Source: Bradyrhizobium sp. CCGB12 (lineage in GTDB: Bacteria > Pseudomonadota > Alphaproteobacteria > Rhizobiales > Xanthobacteraceae). From it: DNA of 64,000 bases. The notes under the pieces were generated by a model. That model was not told the DNA's origin. It ran no database searches and worked only from the letters and a program-made list of their open reading frames with translations. The position numbers and the translations under genes were made by a program. This document shows, piece by piece, positions 24,753-34,209 of this stretch; the stretch's first letter is position 1, and every line of letters begins with the position of its first letter. Location of the stretch: the NCBI RefSeq assembly GCF_024199845.1, contig NZ_JANADO010000001.1, forward strand, positions 4,898,001-4,962,000, given 5' to 3'.

Positions 24753-25559
24753 ATGCGCATTGCGTTGCTGCTGACCGCAACCATTGTCGGCGCGCTTTTC
24801 GCCGATCCAACCATTGCCGGGGCGCTCGATGCGTCCACCGAGGCCGCGCAGCCGCTGCCGCCGGGCTTCCAGAGCTACCGCGGCTACATGTTCGACCTGT
24901 CGGAGAATTCCGACCGCAAGGATGTCGACAAGCTCACCAACAATCTGAAGAGCCAGATCGACGTCGTCGAAGGCGTCGGCCTGTCGCCGCGCGTGCTGCG
25001 CTTCTTCCACACCGTTCCGATCGTCGCGAGCGAGCTGGCCTGCCTCGACGAAGGCGCCGCGACCGCGTGCTACGGCCGGGTCACGCCGGACATCCAGCGC
25101 AGCGCGCCCCGGACGCTGACGGTCTGGGATCCCAGCAAGCAGCGCTGGACCAATCCCAATGCCATCGACCTCGCGGTCGATTCCGGCCTCGGCGTGATCA
25201 TGCTGCGGCCGGACATGATGCGGTACGAGAAGGAGGCCGTGCTGCTGCACGAACTGCTGCACGCCTATCATGCGCGGCTGTTGCCGGACGGCTACGCCAA
25301 CAAGGGCGTGATCGCCTACTTTGCCCTGGCGAAGTCCAAGGACCTGTTGCCCAGGGAATCCTATGCGATGAAGAATCCCATGGAGTTCTTTGCCGTGACC
25401 GCGAGCATCTTCCTGGCCGGGAAAAGCGAATTCCACGATCCGAAGTCGCGCGAGGCGCTCAAGGAGAAGATGCCGGACTATTACAAATACCTGGTCGGCG
25501 TGTTCGGCTTCGACCCCGACCCGGCGCCGTCGAGCGGTCCGGTCGCCTCGCTGAAGTAA
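24753..25559 (+). CDS. Secreted putative zinc metalloprotein (HExxH)
   Basis: 268 residues. The ATG at 24753 gives a signal peptide (MRIALLLTATIVGALFADPT, cleavage near IAGA). A HELLH motif at residues 166-170 is followed by AYHARLLPDGY, and Glu211 in KNPMEFFAVTASIFL is placed as a third zinc ligand, the arrangement of gluzincin-like peptidases with an E-F-F-A helix. Cys97 and Cys106 could form a disulfide in the exported protein. The substrate is unknown and catalysis is inferred only from the motif. Confidence 0.7.
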   Translation: MRIALLLTATIVGALFADPTIAGALDASTEAAQPLPPGFQSYRGYMFDLSENSDRKDVDKLTNNLKSQIDVVEGVGLSPRVLRFFHTVPIVASELACLDEGAATACYGRVTPDIQRSAPRTLTVWDPSKQRWTNPNAIDLAVDSGLGVIMLRPDMMRYEKEAVLLHELLHAYHARLLPDGYANKGVIAYFALAKSKDLLPRESYAMKNPMEFFAVTASIFLAGKSEFHDPKSREALKEKMPDYYKYLVGVFGFDPDPAPSSGPVASLK

Positions 25560-25598
25560 GGCGGACGCCGCGTCGCCTGCGCCAGACGACATCAGAGA

Positions 25599-25620
25599 GC
25601 CGCGCGAAACGCGCGGCTTT
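25599..25620 (+). terminator. Rho-independent terminator
   Basis: GCCGCGCG (25599-25606), loop AAA, CGCGCGGC (25610-25617), then TTTTTT. It ends the HExxH gene transcript. Confidence 0.88.
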
Positions 25621-25734
25621 TTTGTTTTGCAGGCCGGAAGCTGCGGATGACGTGCAGGCGGCAATTGCCAAGGTGGGGCCCGATCTGCATAGTCCCGCCC
25701 GCATCGATACCGTTTTCGAAGAGGATAGAACAAT

Positions 25735-26088
25735 ATGGCGGACGCCGACCTGGATGTCGTGATCCGGCAACTGGCCAGACAGCTGCATACGGGCCTGATG
25801 ACCCGCGCCAAGGAGCGGCGGGATCGCTTCAACGGCCTTGCGGCCAAGGCCAAGGGCAAAGAGACCGGCGACCGCTTCAAGATGATGGCCAAGGCCACTC
25901 TGGAGCAGGCCACCGCTGCCGCCAAGCGCCTGCAGATGTCCGCCGACAACGTCGCCGACAGCTACGCCCGTGCCATGCGCCTCGCCGCCAGCACGCCGGT
26001 CGCAGTGAAGGTGGAGAAGAAGGCGAAGGAAGAGAAGCCCGAAAAGAAGCCCAAAGCGAAGAAGGCGAAAGCCAAGAAGGCGAAGTAA
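25735..26088 (+). CDS. Hypothetical protein with Lys/Ala-rich tail
   Basis: 117 residues. The first 90 are helical and amphipathic (LARQLHTGLMTRAKERRDRF, MAKATLEQATAAAKRLQMSA). The C-terminus is a low-complexity basic tail of KKAKEEKPEKKPKAKKAK type. This could be a nucleic-acid-binding or phasin-like tail, but no family is recognised. It sits alone after the terminator at 25599. Confidence 0.6.
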   Translation: MADADLDVVIRQLARQLHTGLMTRAKERRDRFNGLAAKAKGKETGDRFKMMAKATLEQATAAAKRLQMSADNVADSYARAMRLAASTPVAVKVEKKAKEEKPEKKPKAKKAKAKKAK

Positions 26089-26104
26089 GGCGCGAGGTGC
26101 TTTC

Positions 26105-26246
26105 CCTTCTCCCCTTGTGGGAGAAGGTGGCGCGAAGCGCCGGATGAGGGGTTCTTTGCGCTCGCAAGACAGCTCGTGAGGATAGAAACCCCTCACCCGT
26201 CTCGCCACTTCGCGGCGAGCCACCCTCTCCCACAAGGGGAGAGGGA
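26105..26246. repeat. Dispersed GC-rich palindromic repeat, family B
   Basis: CTTCTCCCCTTGTGGGAGAA at one end and CTCTCCCACAAGGGGAGAGG at the other, with an inner GCGCGAAGCGCC and GCGGCGAG motif. It is the reverse orientation of the copy at 48519. Confidence 0.85.
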
Positions 26247-26271
26247 AAGAGTGCAGCGCTCCTCGAATATT

Positions 26272-26916
26272 TCACCTTCTCGGCGCCGCCATCCGGGTCG
26301 TCGGCTCGGCGCTGGAGAGCTCGGCGAGCTTGGCGCGTGCAGCCTCGTGCGTGCGGCCGTCCTTGCCGGGCGGCAGCGCCAGCGCGGCCTCCAGATCGGT
26401 GCGTGCGTCGTCGGCCTGGCCGCGGGCGAGGAAGGCAAGGCCACGGTCGAGGCGGACCTGCGCATCCGACGGATCGAGGCGGATCGCCGTGTTGTAGCTC
26501 AGGATGGCGCGGTCGAGATCGCCCATGGCGGCGAGCGCGAGACCGCGCTGATGATAGGGCGCGGCGAGCCTCGGATCATGCGCGATCGCCTCGTCGTAAT
26601 CCGCAATGGCGAGCTCCAGATCGCCGTTCTGCCGGCGCGCCAGCGCGCGGTCGCGATAGAGCGAGGCGCGGTTGGGATTGAGATGGATGGCCTCGTCGAA
26701 ATCGGCGATCGCGCGCCTGACGTCGCCGTGGCGCAGCGCGATCCGTCCGCGTCCCTCATAGGCGAAGGCGATCAGCGAGCCGCGCAACGGCGAGAAGCCG
26801 ATCACGGCCGAGCAGATGTCGGAATCGTCCTCGTCGCCGCAATTGACGACCATGTGCGTGGACAGCCCAATGAGCACGCAAAGGACGATCAGCAATGGTA
26901 CGACAGCTCTGGTCAT
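26272..26916 (-). CDS. Tetratricopeptide repeat protein
   Basis: 214 residues. An N-terminal hydrophobic segment (AVVPLLIVLCVLIGLSTHMVV) acts as signal or anchor, after which at least three TPR motifs follow: EGRGRIALRHGDVRRAIADF, YRDRALARRQNGDLELAIAD and YHQRGLALAAMGDLDRAILS, with a fourth less regular unit. TPRs mediate protein binding; the partner is unknown. Two Cys (VNCGDEDDSDIC) lie just after the anchor in the likely periplasm. It is divergent in job from its neighbour htpX, 137 bases upstream on the same strand. Confidence 0.83.
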   Translation of the reverse strand: MTRAVVPLLIVLCVLIGLSTHMVVNCGDEDDSDICSAVIGFSPLRGSLIAFAYEGRGRIALRHGDVRRAIADFDEAIHLNPNRASLYRDRALARRQNGDLELAIADYDEAIAHDPRLAAPYHQRGLALAAMGDLDRAILSYNTAIRLDPSDAQVRLDRGLAFLARGQADDARTDLEAALALPPGKDGRTHEAARAKLAELSSAEPTTRMAAPRR

Positions 26917-27053
26917 CTTCGACGGTGGCCGGCGGCGGGCCGGCCACGCATCCCCTTTCGAAGAAATGGTCTCGCCGAGGTGTTAACACCGGCGCCGACG
27001 ATCCAGTGTGCGCCAAGTCACAAAGCCGGGCGCAAATTCCAGCCGGTTCCGCA

Positions 27054-27995
27054 TCAGCCCCAGGGACCGCGACCACGTGACGACGAGCGGCCCCACGGGC
27101 CCCGAGGCGGATAGTTCTCGTTGGCGCCGACCGAAGGCGCCGCCTGCGCGCCGAGCTCGGCCGCGAGTTGCTGGAGCGCGGCGATGCGGTTCTGGGTCGA
27201 AGGATGGGTGGCGAAGAGATTGTCGACGCCGTGGCCCGACAGCGGATTGATGATGAACATGTGCGCGGTAGCGGGATTACGTTCCGCATCATAGTTCGGC
27301 ACTTGATGCGCCGCGCCCTCTATTTTCACCAGCGCGGAGGCCAGCCACATCGGCTGCCCGGCGATGCGCGCACCGAGATTGTCCGCGGCATATTCGCGGG
27401 TGCGGCTGATCGCCATCTGCACCAGCATGGCGGCGAGCGGGGCGAGGATCATCATCAGGATCGAACCGACGATGCCCGGGCCGTTATTGTTGTCGCGGTG
27501 ACCGCCGAAGAACATGCCAAACTGTGCGAGCATGGAGATCGCACCCGCGATGGTCGCGGTGATGGTCATCAGCAGCGTGTCGTGATTTTTGATATGCGCA
27601 AGCTCGTGCGCGATCACGCCGGCGAGCTCCTCGCGGCTGAGCTGGTTCATCAGGCCGACGGTGACGGCGACCGCGGCGTTCTCGGGATTGCGGCCGGTCG
27701 CGAACGCGTTGGGCTGCGCCTCGTCCATCACGAACACACGCGGCATCGGCAGGCCTGCGCGGCCCGCCAGCTCCGCGACGAGCCCGACCAGCTCAGGCGC
27801 ACTTTGGCGGTCGACCTCATGGGCGCCGTACATCGAAAGCACAGCACGGTCGGAGTTCCAGTAGGCGAAGAGATTTGTCGCCGCGGCAATGACGAGCGCG
27901 ATCATGGCGCCGGAGGCACCGCCGATCAGATAGCCCACGCCCATGAACAGGGCGGTGAGGCCGGCGAGCAGCATTGCGGTACGAAAATAGTTCAT
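27054..27995 (-). CDS. htpX: Zinc metalloprotease HtpX
   Basis: 313 residues, start ATG 27995 ([20 protein letters not shown]). HtpX is an inner-membrane M48 protease that degrades misfolded membrane proteins. The zinc motif is [10 protein letters not shown], with the Glu ligand in [12 protein letters not shown]; four hydrophobic helices (two N-terminal, two around [18 protein letters not shown]) are present and the length is normal. The C-terminus is Gly/Arg-rich ([16 protein letters not shown]), common in rhizobial HtpX. Confidence 0.93.
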   Translation of the reverse strand: MNYFRTAMLLAGLTALFMGVGYLIGGASGAMIALVIAAATNLFAYWNSDRAVLSMYGAHEVDRQSAPELVGLVAELAGRAGLPMPRVFVMDEAQPNAFATGRNPENAAVAVTVGLMNQLSREELAGVIAHELAHIKNHDTLLMTITATIAGAISMLAQFGMFFGGHRDNNNGPGIVGSILMMILAPLAAMLVQMAISRTREYAADNLGARIAGQPMWLASALVKIEGAAHQVPNYDAERNPATAHMFIINPLSGHGVDNLFATHPSTQNRIAALQQLAAELGAQAAPSVGANENYPPRGPWGRSSSRGRGPWG

Positions 27996-28273
27996 GGCCG
28001 TCTCCTGGGGCGGCCGCGGGCGAACCTCTGGCCGGCCTCCACGAGGTATGATTGCGGCCAGCCACTGCAAGGTTTGTGCGTCGCCCGGCCGCATCCAGCG
28101 CGACCAACCTTTCCCCCGCCGCTAAACCTTGACCGGGATTTGCGCAAAAACGCGCGCGGGCGCTTAGCAACCTGGAAAGTGCAGCTTCGGCTTAATGCTC
28201 GCAACAGGGCACACAGCACGGTTCCTGCGCATTGACCGGTTCCGTTGGCATCCCTGTCAGCAAGGTGACCGTC

Positions 28274-29617
28274 ATGATGGACCGCTCGCGCGCCGCCTCC
28301 GTCGATCCCGCATCCGCCCCCTCCCCTGAGAGCAAGACTGACGCGAAGGGCTTGCAGGAGGCGTTGCACGAACAGCTGTTCGCCAATGACGAGCCCAACC
28401 ACGGGCCCGATGGGCAGACGGCGCCGGAATCCGGACGCCGCTGGCCGCATCTGCGGCGCGGCGCCAAGATCGCCATCGGGCTCGCCATCATCGCCGTATT
28501 CGGCTGGCTGCCGCTGCGCGCAATCTGGGAAAATTCGAGCGTCGAAGCCGTGCTGAACTCCCGCCTCGTCACCCTGCGCACACCCATCGGTGGCCGCGTG
28601 GCGGCCGCCCAGCGCGTCACCGACCAGGCCAAGCTCGAGGCCGGGACCGTCGTCCTGCGCGTCGTCAACTCGCGCGGCGATCGCACCCGGCTCGACGATC
28701 TCCGGCGGCAGAAATCGCGCCTGGAGAACGAGCGGCCGAGCCTTGCCGCAAAACTTGCCTCGGCCCAGGCTGCGCAAAGGGACCTGGCGCGGCAGGCCGC
28801 GCAATTCCGCAACGGGCGCGTGCTCCAGCTCGAGGCCCGCATCGCCGAGATCCAGACCTCGATCGAGGCGGCGGCAGCGCGGCGGGACGAAGCCAGCGCC
28901 GCCGTCGAACGCGCCTCCTCGCTGGCGAAATCCGGCAATGTCTCGACCGTCGAGCTGGCACGGCTGACACGCGAGCTTTCCGTGTCACAGCAGACCGAGC
29001 TTGGTGCGCGCAAGCGGCTGGACGCGGCGAAGGTGGAGCTTGCCGCGGCACAGAACGGCTCCTTCCTCGGCGACAGCTACAACGACCGGCCAAGCTCGGT
29101 GCAGCGCGAGGAGGAGATGCGCCAGCGTGCCGGCGACCTCGAGGCCGATCTCGCCCGCACCGACACCGAGATCGCCTGGCTCGCCAACGAGATCATCATC
29201 GAGGAGGTCCGCTTCGCCGATCTCTCCGAGGCCAACATTACGACACCTGTCGCTGGCCGCGTCTGGGAGATGATGACCTCGCCTGGCGAAGACGTGCAGG
29301 CCGGCCAGCCCCTGCTCAAGGTGCTCGATTGCAGCGGCGCCGTCATCACCGCCAACGTCACCGAGAGCGTCTACAACCGCTTGCAGCTTGGCGATCGCGC
29401 CAGCTTCGAGCCGAATGACGGCGGCGAGCCGATCTCCGGCACCGTTGTCAACCTCACCGGCGCCGCCGGTGCGCCCGCAAACCTCGCCATCAATCCGGAT
29501 GCGCTAAGCAAGGAGCCCTATCGCGTGACCGTCGCATCTCGCGATGCCGCGGCCCGCGCCTGCACCGTGGGACGCACCGGCCGCGTCGTGTTTGCCCGGC
29601 AGGAGACCGCGCCGTGA
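28274..29617 (+). CDS. HlyD-like membrane fusion protein (BgsB-like)
   Basis: About 447 residues from ATG 28274; a TTG at 28232 is the alternative start. One N-terminal transmembrane helix (GAKIAIGLAIIAVFGWLPL) is followed by the first half of a biotinyl-lipoyl-like domain (LVTLRTPIGGRVAAAQRV), a long coiled-coil region rich in Ala/Arg/Glu (about residues 140-290) and the second half (ANITTPVAGRVWEMMTSPGEDV). It would span the periplasm as an adaptor. It overlaps a cellulose-synthase-like glycosyltransferase by four bases, a pairing known from the BgsB-BgsA mixed-linkage beta-glucan locus of Sinorhizobium meliloti; homology to BgsB is proposed, not tested. Confidence 0.75.
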   Translation: MMDRSRAASVDPASAPSPESKTDAKGLQEALHEQLFANDEPNHGPDGQTAPESGRRWPHLRRGAKIAIGLAIIAVFGWLPLRAIWENSSVEAVLNSRLVTLRTPIGGRVAAAQRVTDQAKLEAGTVVLRVVNSRGDRTRLDDLRRQKSRLENERPSLAAKLASAQAAQRDLARQAAQFRNGRVLQLEARIAEIQTSIEAAAARRDEASAAVERASSLAKSGNVSTVELARLTRELSVSQQTELGARKRLDAAKVELAAAQNGSFLGDSYNDRPSSVQREEEMRQRAGDLEADLARTDTEIAWLANEIIIEEVRFADLSEANITTPVAGRVWEMMTSPGEDVQAGQPLLKVLDCSGAVITANVTESVYNRLQLGDRASFEPNDGGEPISGTVVNLTGAAGAPANLAINPDALSKEPYRVTVASRDAAARACTVGRTGRVVFARQETAP

Positions 29618-31554
29618 TGATGGCGCTGACGCCCGGCCTGATCGCACTCGGCATCTTCATGGCGATCGTGCCGCTGCTCAGACGCGAGAGCACGATGGCG
29701 CGCGCGTTCCTGGCCGTCGTGTCGCTCGTGTTCCTGCTCCGCTATCTCTATTGGCGCGTCACGGCGACGCTCCCGCCGCTGCATCTGACTGCGGATGCCG
29801 TGATTGGTTATCCCTTCATGCTGCTGGAGGCGGCCTCACTCGTTGCAGTCGTCTTGTCGCTGCTGTTCCTGAGCCGGACGCTCGACCGCACCGGCACGGC
29901 AAGGATCGATGGCCGCGCCACCGATCAGCGCGCGCCGCTGATCGACGTCTTCATCTGCACCTACAATGAGGAGCGATCGATCCTCGAACGCACGATCATC
30001 GGCGCCACCGGCATGGTGTACGGCAATTACCGCGTCTGGGTGCTCGACGACGGCCGGCGACCCTGGCTGCGGCGGCTCGCGGGCGAGCTCGGCTGTCAAT
30101 ATCTCACGCCGCCCGACAACCACCACGCCAAGGCCGGCAACATCAACCATGCGCTCAGGCATGTCGGCGCGCTGCCGGAGCGGCCGGCCTTCGTGGCCAT
30201 TCTCGACGCCGACTTCGTGCCGCGGCCCGACTTTCTCGCGCGGACCGTCTCTCTCATGGACGACCCATCCGTCGGCGTGGTGCAGACGCCGCAGCACTTC
30301 ATCAACCCCGACCCGATCCAGACCAACCTCGCCGCGACCGACGTCTGGCCGGACGAGCAGCGCTTCTTCTTCGACATCCTGATGCCGGCGAAGGACGCCT
30401 GGGGCGTCGCCTTCTGCTGCGGCACCTCGTCTCTCATCCGTTATGCCGGGCTGGTGCAGATCTGCGGGTTTCCAACCGACTCCGTGACGGAAGACTACCT
30501 CGTCACGCTGCGCCTGAAGGAATACGGCCTCACCACGATCTATCTCAACGAGCGGTTGACGATCGGGCTCGCGCCGGAAGGGCTGAAGGAATACATTACC
30601 CAGCGCGCCCGCTGGTGCCTCGGTTTCATGCAGATCGTACGCGGGCGCAGCGGACCGTTCTCACCGGACTCGAAGCTGTCCTTCATCGACCGGCTCTCGC
30701 TGGTCGATGCCTTCATGAGCTGGTCTGCGGTCTACACGTCGAAGGTGGCCGGTCTCGCGGTGCCCTGGCTGTTCCTGCTGTTCGGTATCAAGGCGGTGCA
30801 GGCCGACCTCACCGAGCTATTGCGCTTCTTTCTGCCGTTCTATGTCTGGCACGGCCTCAGCATGGCCTGGCTGTCGCGCGGCCGGTCACTCGCGATGATG
30901 ACGGACGTGTCGCAGCTCATCGCCGCCCCTGCCGTGCTCAAGGCGGTGGCGGCCGGCCTGTTGCGGCCGAAAGGACACAAGTTCAAGGTCACCGCGAAAG
31001 GCGGCGACCGCGACCGGAGATTTGTCGAATGGCCGCTGCTGCGGATTTACGGCAGCGCGCTTGTCATCACGCTCGCAGCCATCGCCTATGCCTTCGTCCT
31101 GAACCTGCGCGGCGAGAACATCGCCTATGGCGGACTGGCGCTGGCGTGGAGCCTCTATAACGCGTTCATCCTCGCCGTGGTCTGCTTCGTCTGCATCGAG
31201 CAGCCGCGCAAACGCAAGGCGGAGCGGTTCAATCGCAATGAGCCGGTGCTGTTGCGCCGGGACGGCAGGTCGCATCTCGCGCGTCTCGCCGACATCTCGA
31301 TCACCGGCGCCCGCCTGATCGATCCCGACCCACCGGCGCCGGGCAGCACGATCGAATGCCAGATCTATGGCCGCTCGATCGCAGCGATCGTGGTGCGACG
31401 AACCACGGACGGATTTGCCGTGCGCTTCGAGGAAGGCATGGATACGCGCGTGCATGCGATCCGGGCGTTCTATGCCGGCGAGTATGTTCGCGCTTTTCGG
31501 GGCGTCAGGGCGCTCCCGGTCGGCAAAGCGCTGCTGATGCGGCTGTTCGGCTAG
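29614..31554 (+). CDS. Cellulose-synthase-like glycosyltransferase with C-terminal PilZ domain
   Basis: 646 residues from a GTG that overlaps the previous stop (GTGA); ATG 29617 is equally possible. Processive GT2 motifs are complete: DDG at 145-147, DAD at 198-200, TED at 292-294 and QRARW at 330-334. N-terminal and C-terminal helices (about 5-90, 380-430, 480-530) build a translocation pore. Residues 532-625 form a PilZ domain with RKAER (534-538) and DISITGA (560-566), matching RxxxR and D/NxSxxG for cyclic di-GMP. It should polymerise a beta-glucan from UDP-glucose and be activated by c-di-GMP. Product and exporter partners outside this pair are not visible. Confidence 0.85.
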   Translation: MMMALTPGLIALGIFMAIVPLLRRESTMARAFLAVVSLVFLLRYLYWRVTATLPPLHLTADAVIGYPFMLLEAASLVAVVLSLLFLSRTLDRTGTARIDGRATDQRAPLIDVFICTYNEERSILERTIIGATGMVYGNYRVWVLDDGRRPWLRRLAGELGCQYLTPPDNHHAKAGNINHALRHVGALPERPAFVAILDADFVPRPDFLARTVSLMDDPSVGVVQTPQHFINPDPIQTNLAATDVWPDEQRFFFDILMPAKDAWGVAFCCGTSSLIRYAGLVQICGFPTDSVTEDYLVTLRLKEYGLTTIYLNERLTIGLAPEGLKEYITQRARWCLGFMQIVRGRSGPFSPDSKLSFIDRLSLVDAFMSWSAVYTSKVAGLAVPWLFLLFGIKAVQADLTELLRFFLPFYVWHGLSMAWLSRGRSLAMMTDVSQLIAAPAVLKAVAAGLLRPKGHKFKVTAKGGDRDRRFVEWPLLRIYGSALVITLAAIAYAFVLNLRGENIAYGGLALAWSLYNAFILAVVCFVCIEQPRKRKAERFNRNEPVLLRRDGRSHLARLADISITGARLIDPDPPAPGSTIECQIYGRSIAAIVVRRTTDGFAVRFEEGMDTRVHAIRAFYAGEYVRAFRGVRALPVGKALLMRLFG

Positions 31555-31592
31555 CGCCACGTGCTCATAGCGGCAATGTCGGCTTCCTCTCC

Positions 31593-33980
31593 CTAGGGGG
31601 CGGGATGCGCCTCCCTCAAGCTATCCGTATCGACGCCTGTAGTCGCTTGGGTGCTCTGGATATCGACCATCAATTGGTTCGCCATCTCCTTCAGGCGGTC
31701 ACGATCTCGGTCGGTGAACTCCCGCGGCTGAGTATCGATGACACAAAGGCAACCAACAACATGACCGGATGAAGTCCGTAGCGGAACGCCCGCGTAGAAG
31801 CGAATGCCCCTCTCCAGCACATGCGGATCATCGGCGAAGCGCGGGTCCCCGGTGACATCCTCCGAAACCAGCATATCGTCTGCAGCGATCACATGCGCGT
31901 CGAGGGAGCCCTCATGATTGCCCTGCAGACCTGCTTGAACGTCCTGGGCGCGGCTGTCAGCGGCGGCTGGCTGCATGTTATCGACCCATGTCACCAGCGC
32001 TATCGGAACGTTGAACGCCTGTGCGACCTTTCTGGACGCCTCATCCAGATCCTGGCGTTTCGCGGCGTCCAAGCCGAGGTCGCGCAGCGCGGCGAGCTGG
32101 GCACGTTCGGCGTCGGCTGTGAGCTGGGGCGTATCGCCGAGAGCTGCCGCGCGACCGACCCATGCTTCAACCTGCTCGACGCAAGCCCGGAGGGAGGCGA
32201 AAGCCGCGTCGGCAGCCATCTGAGTCTTGAGCTCTCCCGTCTGTTCCGTTCCGGCGATCAAATTCCAGCAGCAGACGGCAAGCTTCACCTGGGGCGCCCG
32301 ACGGCGCAGGCGACGAAAGACATAGCGGGCATAGACCTGCGGCTGCGGGTGAAAGTAGGACAGGCACACCACGTCAACCCCCTGCAGATCAAGTTGCTCC
32401 AATGCTCCCCGACTGACCACGATCGGCGGCAAGACCTTGGCGCCGATGTTGCGTTCCTCGAGCACCTGCGCGAGCATCTCCGCCGCTGCATGATCGAGCT
32501 CCATGCGTCCTGCGAGACAGAGGACGCATGGTCGCTGCGCCGTCCGATTTCCCTCTTCCACTGCAGACGCTGACTCGCGGATATGGTCGTCAACTTCCCG
32601 CACAACCGAGATCGCCGTATCTGCGACGAGACGCCGGTAGTTGATATCGACGCTGCTGCGCTGGCGATCGTTCTCCGCCAAGCGCAACGCTGGAATGCCG
32701 ACGTTATCGTACAGCTCGCACGAGGAACACTCGTCGACATAGTTCTCGGCAAACTCAACCGCCTCCTCCAGATTGCCGGCCAATAGCCGCTGGTAGAGTT
32801 GCTCCTCCGGCGCGAGCACGGGGTCGCTGCCAAGAAGAATGCCCAAGAACTCCAACTGTGGGACGTAGCGCCCAATGACGACCAGGCAGACGGTCAGAGG
32901 TGTCGCCAGAAATAGCCCGACCGGTCCCCACAGCATCGTCCAGAAGATCGCGGCGATGATGATCGCAAGGGATGACAGCCCGGTGCTGGACCCGTAGAGC
33001 CAAGGCTCGATGACATTGTTACTGACGAGTTCAGCCGTCAGGAACAGACCGACGACCCAGAACAGCATCGTCCAGCCCGGATCGACGGCGATGGCCAGGG
33101 CAGCAGGAAATATCGCCGCCAGAAAGGGACCGAGATAGGGAATGAACCGGAGTACCGCTGCGAGCAGGCCCCAAAGAATCGCGTTCGGTACGCCAACAAA
33201 GTAGAGTGCAACACCGATCGGCAGCCCGTAAGTCAGATTAACGACGAGCTGCATCAGCAGATAACGGCTGACCCGCGAGGCAGCATCGTTGATGGCCTGA
33301 GTACTCTTCTGAAGGTCACCGGCTCCCGCCAGTTTAATGAATCGATCGCGCAGGTCTTCGCGCTCGAGCAGCACGAAAATCACGAAGATGACGACCAGCC
33401 CGGACGTCGCAAGCGGCGCCAGCAACGGCCCTATGACAGCGCGAATGACCTCCAGCGGTCTCGGCTGTGGCGGCTCCATCCGCACGGTAACGGGCTCCCG
33501 ACTCTCACCACCGGCGCCAAGCCGGGACGGCGCGACCCCCGACTTTTTCTCGTCTCCCGAGATCTCCCTGCCGAGATCCTGCATCGTCGTGGTGACGGCG
33601 TCGACGACCCCGCCGCCTGGCGCGGAGCTCTGCAACGAGCGGATCTTCTCGGTGATGGTGGTCTGATAATTGGGAAGGTTGCTGGCGAGCTGGACCAGTT
33701 GGCGCCCGACGACCAAGGCGATCCCTGCGACGACGATAAAAGCAATGGAAACGGCGAGCAGTACCGCTGCAATGCGGGGCACCTTCGAACGTCTCAACCA
33801 ATTGACCAAGGGCGTGAGAACGAAGCTCAGCAGGATAGCAAGAGCAAAAGGAACGAAGATTTCCCGGCCGAGATAGAGGGCTCCGATGGCCAGGACGATG
33901 CCGCCGGCTGTGAGCATGGGCGAGGACGCGGCTCGCACGGCCGGTGTTCGTTGCGACGAGGCCGGAGCCAACTCGGCCAT
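31593..33980 (-). CDS. AI-2E/PerM-family permease fused to B12-binding-like and GAF domains
   Basis: 795 residues, about twice the usual 350-400 for this transporter family. Residues 20-375 are an AI-2E/PerM permease with about eight helices (IVLAIGALYLGREIFVPFAL, later FIPYLGPFLAAIFPAAL and SNNVIEPWLYG). Residues 390-470 are helical. Residues 483-610 have the alternating strand/helix pattern of a cobalamin-binding-like domain (CVLCLAGRMELDHAAAEML) but lack DxHxxG. Residues 630-775 form a GAF domain (FADDPHVLERGIRFYAGVPL, GCLCVIDTQPREF). This suggests a permease with cytoplasmic sensing modules. The transported substrate is unknown. It is convergent with the glycosyltransferase, 38 bases apart. 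Confidence 0.8.
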   Translation of the reverse strand: MAELAPASSQRTPAVRAASSPMLTAGGIVLAIGALYLGREIFVPFALAILLSFVLTPLVNWLRRSKVPRIAAVLLAVSIAFIVVAGIALVVGRQLVQLASNLPNYQTTITEKIRSLQSSAPGGGVVDAVTTTMQDLGREISGDEKKSGVAPSRLGAGGESREPVTVRMEPPQPRPLEVIRAVIGPLLAPLATSGLVVIFVIFVLLEREDLRDRFIKLAGAGDLQKSTQAINDAASRVSRYLLMQLVVNLTYGLPIGVALYFVGVPNAILWGLLAAVLRFIPYLGPFLAAIFPAALAIAVDPGWTMLFWVVGLFLTAELVSNNVIEPWLYGSSTGLSSLAIIIAAIFWTMLWGPVGLFLATPLTVCLVVIGRYVPQLEFLGILLGSDPVLAPEEQLYQRLLAGNLEEAVEFAENYVDECSSCELYDNVGIPALRLAENDRQRSSVDINYRRLVADTAISVVREVDDHIRESASAVEEGNRTAQRPCVLCLAGRMELDHAAAEMLAQVLEERNIGAKVLPPIVVSRGALEQLDLQGVDVVCLSYFHPQPQVYARYVFRRLRRRAPQVKLAVCCWNLIAGTEQTGELKTQMAADAAFASLRACVEQVEAWVGRAAALGDTPQLTADAERAQLAALRDLGLDAAKRQDLDEASRKVAQAFNVPIALVTWVDNMQPAAADSRAQDVQAGLQGNHEGSLDAHVIAADDMLVSEDVTGDPRFADDPHVLERGIRFYAGVPLRTSSGHVVGCLCVIDTQPREFTDRDRDRLKEMANQLMVDIQSTQATTGVDTDSLREAHPAP

Positions 33981-34209
33981 GGGGACGAGCCTTTCAATAG
34001 CGGTTTCGACAGGTCAACCCGGATTCGGCGGGTTTGATCCAACCGAGCCAAGCGCTTGCCTTCTGAACGCATGCCCCACGCACCAAGGCGGGCAACCGAT
34101 CGTCCTCCAGCCAGATCGGCGGCGAGCGCAGGGTGGGGATGGCCTGAGGCGATCACTTCACCTAGACTTCGGGCGAATCCACGCCTGCTCATTCCCCGCC
34201 GGAACCCCT

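Noticed and set aside
25735..26088. Histone H1-like or phasin protein
   Set aside because: Only the Lys/Ala tail resembles these; the N-terminal part shows no recognisable family, so it is left hypothetical.
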